NCBI RefSeq assembly: GCF_041146795.1
Contig: NC_135187.1
Span: 22,389,056 to 22,453,055 of the forward strand
Reading direction: 5' to 3'
DNA: 64,000 bases
Source: Maylandia zebra
Lineage: Eukaryota; Chordata; Actinopteri; Cichliformes; Cichlidae
A model generated the notes under the pieces. That model was not told where the DNA came from and ran no database searches. It saw nothing but the letters and a program-made list of their open reading frames with translations. The position numbers and the translations under genes are program-made. Below are positions 1 through 13,714 of this stretch, one piece after another (the first letter of the stretch is position 1; each line of letters opens with the position of its first letter).

Positions 1-1962
1 TTCGAAATAAAAGGAGCATGTTAAACATAATGATGTATACACTGTCCACATTTAGTTAATTGCACACCCAAAGTGTAGTCTTTTAGCTCCAGCTGTGTCT
101 CTGTTGTATACTGGAAATTTATAAATACTGAAAATGCCTGCAAAAATTCTAGGACAGATATTAAAATGATAATACTAACAATAATTCTTGTAGCACCTTT
201 TTAATTTTATAAAAGTAAAAAAAAGAATATAATGTCCTGTCTTTGAAAAAAAAAACCTTTTAAATTGATAATTCCTTTTGTTGTAGCCATCTTCACAACG
301 GAGCTGCTTCGTACCGAGCTGGCTTTACCACTCTGGCATCTGCAAATCTGTAGAATAATGAGACCAATAAGCCGCGTTATGATTCTAGTTCAGACTATAT
401 CCTCTCCGACCGCATTTGACTGACTGAAAATATCAGCGGATTATTTTTTAAACGATTTCTCATTTAGCTTGTTGTCTTCTTGCAGATTCTCCAGAAGGGC
501 CCCGGTGACATTTTTATTATTATGGATGTGCCCACGCAGATGAGAGGAGGGGAGAGGGCCACCCTGGAGTTTTCTTCACCTCGAATCAAGTGAAGGGGAG
601 GAAAATAAAATAAAATAAAATAAAACAAAAAAGAATGCATCGTTTATTACGCATTTTTACTATATCTGCCAATATTTGCCTGCATGTTATTGGATAATAT
701 TTATGGCCAATATTCCACGTTATGTTGTATGAAAAAATAGAAATATATTGCCACTTTATATGTGTGATAGGCTACTCTATGATTTATTATTGTTAAAACA
801 TTTTTGTTTCTTTTCTTTTACGTCTATTTGCCTGACTATATATTTGGAAACTGATTCGATTTTTTTTTTCACCTCCATTTTATTGCAGAGAAACCTAAAG
901 ATGTGTATTTATACTTTTTAGTCCACTTCGTGATTTGTGATCGTGTGCAATGCTTCTGCCAAGTCTAAATTAAAATCGAAGGCTATGCTTTCGGTATATT
1001 TCAATTCTTTTATTTATTTGTTCTAACTGGAGCAGCATGGAATGTATGACATCGAAAAAAAAGTTTGTTTCTTATTACTTCAATAAAGAAACAGCTAACG
1101 TAATATGTCCTTCTTTTCCACCCTTATTGCATGACTGATTGACTTTTACATTCGCTGAGAAAAATAAAACACCTCCTTCGAAGAAGAAAAAAATGGAAAC
1201 ATAGCCTCTAACAGGAACATGGGTTTTCTGCTGCTGAGGAGCTAATACAGACTAACATGTATGGGCTGAAAAAGGGCCGAGACGCAAATTTTCCACCAAC
1301 CTTCTACCCACACAAAGATGGAGGGGGTGTCAAATAATACTAAAGGACTCTTTCATCTTTCACACCAAACAAAATAAATAACATTAGAAAGTCCAAAAAA
1401 TGGAACAAAACACAAGCAAGGGGGAGGGGTTGCCTGTAAGCTTATGACCCTTGCTTTTGAAAACGTATTTTCCCTCTTAATTCCAACTCGTGGCTCTTGA
1501 AGGACGCTTACACATAAGTGCAACAAAATGCAAAATGCAACAAAAAAAAAAAAAGAGAGAGAGAAACATAATTCTTCAATTGCGGATAAATAAGAGGACG
1601 GACAAATTCACATTGAAAATTGATAACATGTGTTCATAATACCCTGTTTGAGTTTTTGATTAGAAAACATTTAAAAAAGATTAAATAAGTCTATGCATAT
1701 ACTGCGCCCCCCTCCCTCCCCTCCCGCGTACAGCCCAGATAAAGGTCTCTGTGAGACAATGACACGAGCAAATTCAAGCAAGTCGTGATTATTTTTCCTA
1801 CGCTACTTCACACACCAAAAAAATTAAAAAGGGGAAAAAACTATAGGGAACATAAACAAAAGTAGAGAGATTGTGGGAGCCGTGAGGAGGCGCATAAACA
1901 AAGCAGTAATATGTCTGGAGGTGGATAAGACAATGGGCGGAGTGATCCAGGCAGCGCCACTG
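1..1962 (-). other. hoxa3a 3' UTR and 3' flank
   Basis: No coding exon is seen. Minus-strand AATAAA signals at 1009-1018 (two overlapping) and at 643 could end hoxa3a transcripts, giving a 3' UTR of about 1-1.3 kb. hoxa2a should lie before position 1. The stretch is AT-rich with short A runs. Confidence 0.6.
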
Positions 1963-4900
1963 CTACAGATGCGTCAGTTTGGGCGCTTCCTGGATTCTTC
2001 CCTGAGAGTAGTGCGGCGTTAGGTCTGTGTACGTCGGTGTTGGATCACACACTCCGTGATGCTGACTGTTACCCATTGTGATTGCTCCATTATACTCCAT
2101 GTTTGCGGACGGTGGGTGCGTAAGGTGGGCCAGACCGAAAACAGAGGCCCCAGAACTGGGCATTGAGTCGATGTAACCTCCGCCGACATAAACAGGGCTG
2201 CCTTGCATGTGCGTCCCGTAACTGCCATTGCCTTGGAGGGGATGCGCGTCATACTCGGGCGTGGCAGAGTCGTTCCCGGGATACCTCTTCTGGGAGGGCG
2301 GGCAGTTGTTGAGGGAGTTGTTTAAAGGAGGGGGGTATGACGTAGGCATACCGTATGCGTTTTGATGAGGTTTACTGTAAGAATTCGGCGACTGGGATTC
2401 ATATGGAACACTGTTTACGAGAGAATGCATAGAGTTGAGGTATCCGCCTCCCACACCGCCAGCACCAGAAGCTGGGCCCACGGGACTGCGCGGGGACTGT
2501 CCACCGGGAGAAGGCATCATTCCGACGCCTTTCTGATCCTTCTTGTATTTCATCCTGCGGTTCTGGAACCAGATTTTGATCTGTCTCTCTGTGAGGTTGA
2601 GCAGGTTCGCCATCTCTACCCTCCGGGGTCTGCAGAGGTACCGGTTAAAGTGGAACTCCTTCTCCAATTCCACAAGCTGAGCGCTAGTGTAAGCTGTCCG
2701 GGCCCTCTTTGATGCTGCTGACCCCGGAGGGCTTTTGTCTCCGGGGCAACTCTCCACTGTCAGGATGAAGGAGAGGATGTCAGTCAGTAATTCGTTATAC
2801 AGAGAGAGGTACAGAGGCAAAGACAGGAGAGTGAAGGCGACATCATGTGACAACACATAGCTGTTAGCAAACTGCGATCAGGAGGGGGCGGTGGTGTTGA
2901 CTGGGGAGTTTACTAAATAAGTTTGCCCACTTAAATATGTATCATAATGATCACTAACACTAATAACGTGCGTATGTGCGTATGTTCCAAACATCTCAAT
3001 ATTTCTAATAAACCCATTCCCCTATGGCAAATCACAGGAGTTATCATCAAGGCTCCATGAGCCAGCTAGTTACATGCACAGCTTCACAGACTTCCAAAAA
3101 TAAAAGTGCAACTGGACAATAATGGCTCAGTATCTGATATGGAATCAGGTAACCTCAGGTTTACTACTAAAACATCTTGACCCTAATTTCCCCCCACAGT
3201 TGCAGGGTAGCTCACACATAATGCAAACACAAGCATTATGTATTCCTCAGGGTGTATATAAAACAGTTCGCCTTGCCCTCACTGATAAGCTTAAGAGGCT
3301 GGATCTTGGCTGCAGAATTGCAAGGTGCTAGTCTACTTACTGTTATGGCAGGCGGCCAACATTTAATAACTATCACTGCCTTTCGCCCAAATCTAAAGTA
3401 ATAGCAATGCAGGATGACATAATCTGGTCCATTGTGTTATGTTATGGATGAGAAATAAGTGCTCACGTGGATTTGACGTAATGCCTTAGAATCACACGAT
3501 TATTACCGGATCGGTTTAGTTTTACTTTTTTGACGACTTGATTGTCAAAAGGCCACTTAGTTTAGGTCATGCAAGATCCTAACTGTAACGTATGTGTCAA
3601 GCACTATGCATCTTTCCTACGTGAGTAACAGGTGCGTATAAATAATTTTCATGATAAATACTGGGCGTTCTTCGAACTCATTAACGCACCCTACCAAGCA
3701 CAATTCAGGCTGAAACCAGTCTGCTTTGCATTTTAACTAAAAAAAAAAAAAAAAAAAAACAGAGCCCTGATCCACCCGATCCGGCCTGAGTTGTCCAGTG
3801 AACAAAGAAGTTTCTGGAATTAGTATATGCGTAAAATGTAAAGGACTTTCCAAAGTTGTTCATAAAGCCTGGGCTTTTATATGTTGTATACGTCATGAAG
3901 ACTTCTTAACAGCGTAACAAAGTTATGAACATTACGCATTAACTGAAGACTGCTGCTTAATTTATTAAGAAAATCCTCCAGCTCGCAAAAGGTCTTTGAA
4001 AGCAATTCTGAAATTAACTCTTCGTTATGGAAGTAAAAATAAGACTCTTCAAACCACTACAGTGTCTTCATCTTGACAATGAGATCTCAATAATAAGATT
4101 TGCCGTTCTTATAAACCTTGAACGTGCATCAAGGGTTTCCATAAATCGGCTATGTGATGCTGAAAACAAATTAAAAAAAACCTTTGGTGCACTTGAAATA
4201 ACTAAACTTAATGAAAAGCGCCACACTGCCTTGCAGTTCAGCGATTGCACATGGTAAGATCCTGGAATGTCATTAGATTATTACCCATTTATTTTTACAG
4301 AAAGGAAGAAGAGTTGACTACCCAGAGCTAAACTCAGAACCCCTGACCCCGAATTTCCCTGGCGCCAAAACAGCAGGTTCTACCTTGCGTGCATGAACGT
4401 GCGTAAAGGGTTGGGACTTGTTAAAAAACACAAAAAAAAAAAACACCTCTCCTGATACTCATGAGCCACGCGCCTTTGCTTCTATTAGTGCACTATAACC
4501 TGCACACCGAAATTAAAGCATATAGCCACTGAATTTACAAAATAAGAAGTTCGTGGGAAGATGTGCATTTCGAAATGTTTAGCTTTCCTCTAAGTAAATA
4601 CGGACCATCTCCCACACATGCACACTGACCCACAGAGTTTTTCGCTAATCAAAACAGCAGGACAAACTGAAACAACTGTTGTGTGTATTTGTTGTCTGTC
4701 CAGGACCATTATGAGATCAGAGGAGAGGTGTGTTTACAGTAGGGACAGGTCAGCTGCAGGGCAAAAGAGACAACAAATGGTGATATCTACTGTTAATGTG
4801 GCATACAGTTTTTCCGCAGTCTAAAACGTCATATTGCGCAAATAATTTGTAACAATCCTTACAGATTTTGACCAGGATGCAGTGTAGCCAGTCTGTCAGT

Positions 4901-5726
4901 TTACACTGCACTTCACTACAACTGCAGTGTAGAATAAATAAATGTAATAGTAAAGGGTATGTGTGGGATTATGGTAATTATACATTACAGCAATAGCAAT
5001 GTAATTCAATGACACACTGATTATTAATGATTTAAAACATTTAACAACTTCCTGTCCCCGATGCAGAAAACACACCATTGTGACCTTCCCAGGGGAAGTA
5101 TTGTTCTGTTGTGGGCCCACCCCCCTTTCCTCGTAAGCCCTTACCTGCTCACCCCCTTGTGCATTGCATCCTCTCTAAACCAAACTTGAGCAACTTTCTG
5201 GTTGCAGACCAACAAAGAGTGTGGATATTAGAGGAGCAGTCATGTTAATGCAGTGAGTACCTGAACTGGAGCTACTGGTGGGTTTCTGCTTGGTGTTCTG
5301 ACGGGATTCCTTCATCCAGGGGAAGATCTGCTTGCTGCGAGCGGTAGAGGTCGGGGAGTCGTTCTTGGCACTGACTGGTTGGTTGGATCCGTTGCTTGTG
5401 TTTTGGCTGATAGCACCGGGGGACTGTGAGGGAGGGGGTGGGCCTGATACCGGCACCTGCGGTTGATTGCTTTCGGGATGAACCTTGGACTGCGCCGCCT
5501 GAATGGCTGTGGTCCTGTCGCAGCTCTCCGCCATCTCCCCGGGCTTTTGCAAAGCCACGGAGCCGTCAGGAGACTGCAGGGAGCAGGCAGGTCGATGGTA
5601 CTCACTTTCCACATGAGAGGCCCGGGGATATTGGACCTGATTGGCATCATAACTGAAGCCATTTGCGCTTTGATATGGGTAGCCACTGTAAATTGCGGAG
5701 CTGTCGTAGTAGGTTGCCTTTTGCAT
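1963..5726 (-). CDS. hoxa3a: Hoxa3a homeodomain transcription factor (2 exons)
   Basis: Exon 1 is 5726-5261 and exon 2 is 2756-1963, with a 2504-bp intron. The donor (TTCAG|GTACTC) and acceptor (CTGACAG|TGGAG) are in phase 1 and give a 419-residue protein, close to the usual Hox3 length. I chose the ATG at 5726 because the protein then opens [10 protein letters not shown], the Hox3 N-terminus; an in-frame upstream codon is probably UTR. The hexapeptide IFPWMK lies near residues 134-139 and the homeodomain near 171-230 ([12 protein letters not shown] to [10 protein letters not shown]). The long C-terminal tail contains the Hox3 block [15 protein letters not shown] and ends [13 protein letters not shown], as in other Hoxa3 proteins. 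Hox3 proteins are nuclear factors that bind DNA with PBX/MEIS and pattern the posterior hindbrain and pharyngeal arches. A CACGTG plus CCAAT pair lies 80-100 bp upstream of the ATG. No frameshift or stop is seen. Confidence 0.97.
2757..5260 (-). other. hoxa3a: hoxa3a intron
   Basis: A 2504-bp intron, the longest in the window. It has a poly(A) run at about 3740-3759. Only short chance reading frames are present. Hox3 introns can hold enhancers, but I recognise no specific element. Confidence 0.9.
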
Positions 5727-5802
5727 CTCGCCGTTTCCCAATATTTATTTCAGAAACTGACAGGGTCTTGACACCCTTGTAGAATAACATTGGCACCCCG
5801 TG

Positions 5803-5826
5803 GTCACGTGACGCCTCTCCGCCAAT
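5803..5826. promoter_or_regulatory. hoxa3a proximal promoter: CACGTG-N11-CCAAT
   Basis: A palindromic GTCACGTGAC (5803-5812) is followed by CCAAT at 5822-5826. They lie 80-100 bp upstream of the hoxa3a ATG. E-box factors such as USF and the CCAAT factor NF-Y are the likely binders (inferred). A minus-strand AT-rich AAATAAATATT near 5740-5755 could be a TATA-like element. Confidence 0.6.
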
Positions 5827-6875
5827 GGCCTCCTTGGGTGAACCTAGGGTTACAAGAAGCACTGTGAGGAGAAGAAATGGTGGCGATCCATCTTACTTTT
5901 CAATGCAGCCCTGACACAGGAGACTATGGAGGCAAGATAGGGCCAACAATTCTGTGGACTATTACCGTTTACCTTATGGCTTACACGGGGCACAGAGGCA
6001 CGCACTAACCTTGTATTACCATCTGTGGCGAACATAAAACCATTTTAAAAGCATTTCAGACTGTCAAATCATTTAGAAACGCGAAAAGACGACGGGTGGC
6101 GTTTTAAAATATTTGATTCTAACTAACAGTGAAGCAGAATATAGTTAGAGTAGGCCTTATGGAGAAATGCGCTGTGGAAATAGCTTGTTAGAGGGTTACC
6201 ACACAGGAAAATAATATTTCTTTTACACTGTTATTCTACCAACAGGGCTGTCAACGGTGTATCTAATTTCCTGTATAGCGAGTGAAAAACATACCGTCGG
6301 ATCCACAAACCTTCAACCTTTTATTTTTTACTTTTAGAAAAAATTCATAATTTTTAAGAGAATAAAATATCCCTGAGCTTGCCACATAGTCTGTCTCTTT
6401 TTTTTTTTATCCCCCCCCCCCCCCCCCCCTTTTTTTTTTTTCTACGTTTCCTCATAATAGTAGAAAAACTGTAAAGGCCCAGAGGAAACCTGAAAAACCG
6501 GCCGGCGTCCGTGCATCTCCATGCCCATGGTTTGAACTTTGTTCCATAGTAGGCCCATAATAATGGCTGCTGTCGCTGTCTGAGCGGCGGCCGGTCGCGG
6601 TGATATATGAGGGCGGGGGGGTCAGTGAGCCGGGACTGCCCGCTCGGAATGAGCGGCCCGGTGAGCAGCCAAGCCCTAACAAAGCAAGTATTAAGCAGAC
6701 AGAAACCCGGGGATGGTACAGCTAGAGGCTGCTGCTGGAGCACCATAATTCATGTAGGTAACCTCGGGGAGAGACTATAAACTATGATAGACAAACATCA
6801 CTGATCTTTTGGGGGAAATCTTTTTATAATGGGACATTAATGGGACATTAACAATGAGACAGTGGATTGAACAGC

Positions 6876-6912
<37 letters not shown>

Positions 6913-7032
6913 AAGCTAATGATTTTCAGTAGAAATAAAATATTCCCATTCATTTTCGCATTTGCTGTCTACTCTGTAGATTCTATAGATTTAGCCATTA
7001 TACATCGTTTGAATAAAGCAAATAAATACATT

Positions 7033-7167
<135 letters not shown>

Positions 7168-8070
7168 ATATTGCATTTAACACAGTTGAGATTTTAACTG
7201 ATGAGTCGGGTTGTTTTATGTCTGATAGCAAAAGTTACCCGGGCAATAAAAAATGATTTAAAAACAGGGTTTAAAACAAAAAGGAAGCCCTCTTGCATGT
7301 TTCATAATCCATAGCCCCGAAGCAGACACATAACTATGCGATGCATCATCATAAAATGAGCACACGGAAAATGTAAATGTCGAGCAATTCTGGCCTGTGC
7401 CGTTCTGCATACAATAACAAAAAGCAAATCAGTTTCAAAATGCCCTCAGCGCTGTTAAACCGCAGACTGAAAGGACGTGTCTTCACCGTGTCTGCACTCG
7501 TGATGACCGGGAAAAGATATCACGAAGCTCTGTGGTGTGTATCTCCAGGCGAACCATTGCGATAGTCATAAACGGCAGAGAAAAGAGAGACAAAAGACAG
7601 ACTTGAGCTCTCTGCGCAGCCCCTCCGCTCCACGCTGGAGAAATCCGGCCGCCTGACTGTGTGTGTGTGTGAACTCTTCCTGAACCGAGATCTAAGTCAT
7701 ATGGTGATAAATCACCGCGCGACATACAAACTCAGCCATTTACAACCGAGGGAGCCTATTCCTGGCCTGCTTACCTTATCCTCTTACGACGAATGCAGAG
7801 CACCAAGCAATATTTTCTCATTCAGCGACGAAATCGATCAAAGCAGTAATCCAGAGAAAAGTTTAAAGACAGGGCTGACTGGGTGAAGCAGCGGTAGCAG
7901 ACTGCGCCCTGCCATACACCGAGCATTAGCAGCCACAACAAAAAAAAAAAAAAAAAAAAAAAAGGAAGAGCCAAGAGAAGCCCCCTTTTTTTCCTCTTTT
8001 CCTTTTTTCCTACTCGACGTGGACGGGTAAACCGAGATTACGAAAGCAGGCGTGAGCTGTCGGGTCAACG

Positions 8071-8258
8071 AGATAAGACTTATCTGGCCCCAAGATTGAA
8101 TGTATCGTCCTGCTATAGAGCTATGACCAGGGCTTCATAGCAATATTAAAGTCGGCCAAGGCTATGCTGGTGTATGTGATCCTTCACTAGTACCATGCAG
8201 TCACCAGTGAACTGCCCCGAACCAGAGCGTCACCATAGACAAGAAAAATTATGCAAAT
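8071..8258. promoter_or_regulatory. Inverted GATA pair with nearby octamer
   Basis: AGATAAG and CTTATCT flank a single A at 8071-8085, an almost perfect GATA palindrome. ATGCAAAT (POU octamer) is at 8251-8258. The segment lies 2.3 kb upstream of hoxa3a. A regulatory role is inferred; single octamers are common in this AT-rich window. Confidence 0.3.
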
Positions 8259-9193
8259 GAAGTAGCGCCTTGGAAAGCCTGTTCAAATCAAGTGGTTGCC
8301 TCTCCTCCTCCCCCAACCAAATGAGGTAGTGCGTCTAGAAGAAAAAATATATACATATATATATATATTTATATCTCTACAAAAATAGCACAGTCCTTCC
8401 CTAAAGTGTTTTAAATCTTTTCTGTTATTATGTACTCCGTGGCCTGCAGTGGAATTATGAACCCAGTGAATGAGATGGGGGGAGAGAGAGAGAGAGAGCT
8501 GGAATACAAAGGAATAATCAGGCCCCGACCATGCTGCATTTCCATTTCCATGGGACATAAAGGGCTTCTATCTACGGCTTAATCATTAACCCGCATTTCT
8601 GCACATTTTGGCGAAAAAAAAGGAGACAACAGTGCGTTTTCATTTTCTGCGCCAGGTACGCCCTTTATGGCTTTTTAACACGAGAATAAAATAAATACCG
8701 AAATACACCGAAATACTGCGCACACGCCGAGACGCTCTCACACACGCACACACAAATATCTGTACATATAGTTGTGCTTTCAAATAGCTGAGATTTATGA
8801 AAGCATGGCTGATCAAAGCTGTATTCGATTTATATCAACCCCCTCCAGTAGCATGGTGTGAAAAATGGGCACAAGTTTCATCACCAAAAGGCAAAGTGGA
8901 GGACATGCAGCGAGGACCAGGGGAGAAGAGAGCGGCAGCAGGGGGAATCCCTCAGCATATTAATGCTGTCTTTTGCAGCCAAAAAGAAAGCCTGAGAAAA
9001 GTAGATTTATGTCCTCTCAGCTTCCCCGGGCTGTAAACACGTCCAGAGCTGCAGCTTCTCTGCTGGTTTCAGGCTCTGGGACAAAATTCAGTGACACAAT
9101 TAGAAACTGTAGAACACACGGACGGCGTGGGAGGTTGAGTGGGACCCAAAAATTCACATGTGAGGGTTTTTTAAGCTAACTGCGCTTTTTTTG

Positions 9194-9219
9194 CCCCCCC
9201 CCCCCCCCCCCCCCCCCCC
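9194..9219. repeat. Poly(C) run
   Basis: About 26 consecutive C. Similar C or G runs occur near 6412, 10862, 23421, 44360 and 48683. Their exact lengths are prone to sequencing error. Confidence 0.9.
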
Positions 9220-12200
9220 AACCAAAAGTAGCCAGTCTGTATAATTATTTACTTCTTTGTGTTGTGCTAAAATGCTGATTCGACTTTCTCTTTAATGTGG
9301 CCCTGAGGAGAGGGTTAAAAGTCAGCGGGGCTCGTATACTGCCGGACATAATAAGGCGCAAAATGTGGGAAGGAAAAAGAAAAGAGGAAAAAGAAAGAAA
9401 GGAATTTTGATAAAAGAAAAATATATTTTCAAAAACTTCAGTTCTGTAAACTGTGGCAGCTAGAAGCAGATGGCTTTCACAGAAAGTGGTTTTTGAAATG
9501 AGTAAGGCACCGCTCCAAGAGCTGCGATTCCTCTCGTCACTTTTATAGTGACAAATTGCACCACAAAGACAAGTGGAAGAGAAGGAATTATTGCTCTCGG
9601 GCTGGTCATATTGCTGCTACAAGGAAATGTACAAGCCATAGGCTGCTTCTCTATCCCTGCGAGTGCTTCGGTGGGCGTGTGTGGTGCTTATTAGAAATTG
9701 AATAAGGATATCACCATCAAGCATTCATAACACAAATCAATAAAGATATATGGACTTACCGAAGGCAGTTCAAGGTGTCTGGGAGACCGTGCGTTGGCCA
9801 GAATTTACTAAGCTGGAATTCTGCAACGAGGAGTAGAACAAATATTAACATTTTCTCGGAGAATGATCCAACATTTCAACGATTTTGTAAATTAAATTAG
9901 TGTGGGTTTTATTTTAAATCCAGGGCTCCAATATACTGTTAAGATCGAATGTAATTATAAATAATAAGGCAATTGTTGTTATGCGTGCGTTGTTTAGGCC
10001 CGCGCGTCATGACTTAAAAAATTAAAGTCAAACATAAATCTTTAAAAATAAATAAATAAAAAAGAACAAATGAAATTAAGTCATCTTTTATTTGGGATTA
10101 TTTGATTAAACTGCAAGATCCAATGAGACGGGTTTTTTTTTTTTGTTTTTTTTAAACAAACTATTTTTAGTCAAGTAAAGATATCTTTACAGTTTAAAGG
10201 AAGCAGTCAATTTTAATTCATTTTAACATAAAAACACAGACTTACACACAGACAACGTCAGTCTATGAAAAACAAATACACAAAATAGAAAACAGAAAGT
10301 AAAAGGCCAAATTCTGATATTCTTCGTGGACAAACAGCGTTACAGCCACAAACGGCTGGTTATCAGCACAAAATCATAATAACATAAAAATTGGCCTATA
10401 TGCAAATAACGCATTTGTTGTTTCCCTGCTGGCCGGCAAGCAATTTCTCCACAAATGGATCGAATAGTCATTAGCTCTGGCGCACCATCTTCCCCAAGTC
10501 CCCGCGCCCATAAATCAAGCAGGAGCGCCGTGACCTCAGAGCGGCCGCCCGGTCCTGGATGGCACTCCGTCTTCCATTATATCCTCGTTTCCCTGGCGGA
10601 GCGACACAACCCCACCGCTTTCCTATACTTTTTTCTTTCTTTCACGGATCTCATTTTGATGTATGATTTACGCACAAAAACGTAAAGCAACGAGATGTTT
10701 TGTTTTACAGAGGTGCCGAGCGCTTTGACTATTATTATTTATTTATTTATTTAGCTTTTGCTTGGAAGCCGATATTTAAATGGCTGCTTTATTAACACAG
10801 GCCTCTTAATCCAAATGGTATAGCTCACGCTGTTAAAGCAGCAATTAATACTGAAATCTCTCCCCCCCCCCCCCCCCCCCTTTTTTTTTTCGCGCTTCTG
10901 TTTAAAGTTTTGGACTGAAATTTAAGCTGCATTTATCACAGCGTTGGGCAAACAAGCATAAACTGGAACAATGTCTCAACCTTAATGACCCAGACAAATC
11001 CTTAAATGGTTATGCATACAATCTGTATAAATCGCTCTGGTCTAAGGTATTTGCTTCGCTCTGTTAGCTGTGATAACTGAGATATTAATACATAAATGAA
11101 GCTTCTTGATATGTGTCAATTTGATCTCCCTGCAAATAAAAAAAAGAAGAAGCCCTGGACCCTTTGTTACTGACCTCTGCCTCGCGCAGCAATAACTCAC
11201 GACAGTAATGAACAATCAGCGGAAATACCTCAAAATAAAATCCATCCTCCCAAAGCTCGAGCTCTGACTCCGTCCGCGTGGAAAAACATATCCGTCCGTG
11301 ACAGCAGAATACATCCACAAACCCGGAATCCTCTTTCTCTCAGACTGCCTCTACTTTCTTTTTTCCTCCCCTGGATAAACAAACTACAAAGCCAGGACTC
11401 CCCTCGCGGAAAGTGGGGGTAACCCGCATATAATCTGCATCATATGGCCAGACCGGGGCTCCGGTTTTCTTCCCAGTGCCATAACACCGCGCAGTATTAT
11501 GCGCCGCGCTCACGTGACGCAACGTCAACTTAAATCCCTTTTATTTGAGCCCGTGAATCATTAATGGAGGCAGTCATTGCCCCCGAGGAGAAACGGATCA
11601 GTTTGGAGGGAGAAAAAAGAGGGGTATGTGACACTGCAATGTATCTGGCAGAGGAGCAAGCCTCTCGCAGGGCAAGCAGCTTCTTTTTTTTTCCACGTGT
11701 CGCCCATTCAGGGGTAAAGACTGTTCTGTCAGTTTTAAAGTGCCATATATTTGGTGCCTGTTAGCAGCTGAAAGAGCTAATCCTGCCGTATTATGCTGAG
11801 CTTCGAGTGCACAGCAGCCCCGAGCCACACTGTAACGAGAGTGTTTTGCGGAGTAATAATTCGCGTTATGTATGGGGATGGCACCCCCACTTCTAACACA
11901 CACACCTTACTAAAAATAATTTAAGAGTGGAATAATAATTACTCCTCGCTGGCAGTGAATGTGCTTTTTTTCCTTCTCTGTAACAACACAGTCAGGTTTG
12001 AGAGGAGCCTTGCAGAAAACTCAACTCAATATCGCCCCCCAAGTCCTAATTGTCAGACTCGTGCTTTGGCACCACTTAGTCAGCCTCTGGTCCTCCATCA
12101 GCAAAGTCTGCACAAATACAAACACGTTACACGTTTACCTGTCCTACATGAAGGAGGCTGAGCGTCTTAGTGGATGTGAGGGCTGCCTGTCAGTCAGCAG

Positions 12201-13668
12201 AGAGCGGAAAGCGGAGCTGAGGTGACCAAAGCGCGGCTGCTCGACCCCGCTGATCAGTACATGGACCCCCATTAGACCTACATGCACTTACGCGTTTCCT
12301 ATGAACAGCTGAGTGATGGTTGAAATTACAAGCTGGCGCAAAGGTTAAGGGTTGTGGGGGGATTTTTTAAAATTATCATTCCACCATGTCTGCCTTGATA
12401 TGAAGCAGTTTCTATATAAATAGTGTACCACCGTGAAATACATCCGCCTTCAAACATTCCAGGTACTGCCAAAAATCCCAGCCTGGAAGAGCTTTTGTAC
12501 TTCACGGCACCGTTTGGCGCTTGTTTTCCGTCAACACTGAAGCAGCAGCGGGCGTGGAAAAAATTCCACTACAACTATTAATCATTTGGGGCGGACATAG
12601 AAAGCATCCCCACTCCCACATCAGCTTTTGTCCTCTCAAACTACAACTTGAGCGGTAAACTTTTAAAAGGCAGGAGCAGAGGAAGAGCCCCTCTTATTAG
12701 CTCACCTTCCTCACATTTAACATTTATTTTTTAAAAGAAAAATAAGGATAAGAGTTAAGAGAAAGAAGGCTAAATTTGCACTTTAGGCTTTGGAAGCATG
12801 AATGTGAAGAGATGGGCTCTCTTTCCTTTGTTAAAGCAAATGCTAATTTTGTTTAATGTCTTCTGTAGATTTGAAGCTGTCAGCGGATTTATGGCTTGAC
12901 ACGGCCCTGCTCTGGAAGACAACCCCTACGCCAGCTTTTGCCATCGCACCTGAACTTTTCCCTGACCCAGGACAGAGGCATGGAGTCTTGAGTGGAAAGT
13001 TATTTGGAGTTCAAAAACAAGGAGAAGTTGGAAATCAAAAGTCCTCAGCTGGTAGCCTACTGATTTCACTTTTTTTCCCCTAACCTACTACTTTCCAGAT
13101 TTGCATTTAGTTCCGGAGAAGAAGAAGCAGCAGAAGAAAACAAAGCATAATAAAGCAGTTAAAACTTTCTCCTTGAGCCAAAAGTAGCTGATTGATTATG
13201 TTTTAAATCTCGGGCTGTTTTCGCATTAAACAACTGTATCAGAGGTATTTACACAAATCAAGGCTCCTTATCACTGTCAGCGAAGAGGAGTTAGAGGCAG
13301 AGACCTCTGGATATTAGCCAGACGGCGGTCCATATCTTCCCACAATGTTGACACTGGGAGCTCTTAACAGCCAGGCTTGGGTTACCGACACTCTCAGACC
13401 AAGATAACTCTTTCTGCGAGGTTTACACAGCCCAACATCAAGGCTAAAGCAAAATTCAACGCCTGAAGCTGAGGGGAGCCACCTCTGATGAGCCCACACC
13501 AACACTGTGGCGGATTAGGACGACTGACATGTTTTTGCATGAGATTGTTGTAATAAAGATATTTTAATTTACATGTTGAACAGACTCCTGGCTTTTTTCT
13601 TTTTTTTTTTTTTGGAAATGACCCAGCAAGCTTTAGTTGCAAGTAAATTTTGGAAATAGCCTTATGTC

Positions 13669-13683
13669 CACAACAACAACAAC

Positions 13684-13714
<31 letters not shown>
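13669..13714. repeat. (CAA)n/(TAA)n microsatellite
   Basis: A CAA array passes directly into a TAA array, about 46 bp in total. Confidence 0.9.

Noticed and set aside
6354-6746. 130-residue open reading frame on the minus strand
   Set aside because: It runs through poly(C) and poly(T) tracts, giving Lys/Gly runs; no protein family is recognised.
10400-10407. Octamer ATGCAAAT sites (also near 13102, 23649, 24281, 31888, 45628, 47378)
   Set aside because: Too frequent in this AT-rich window to be meaningful singly.
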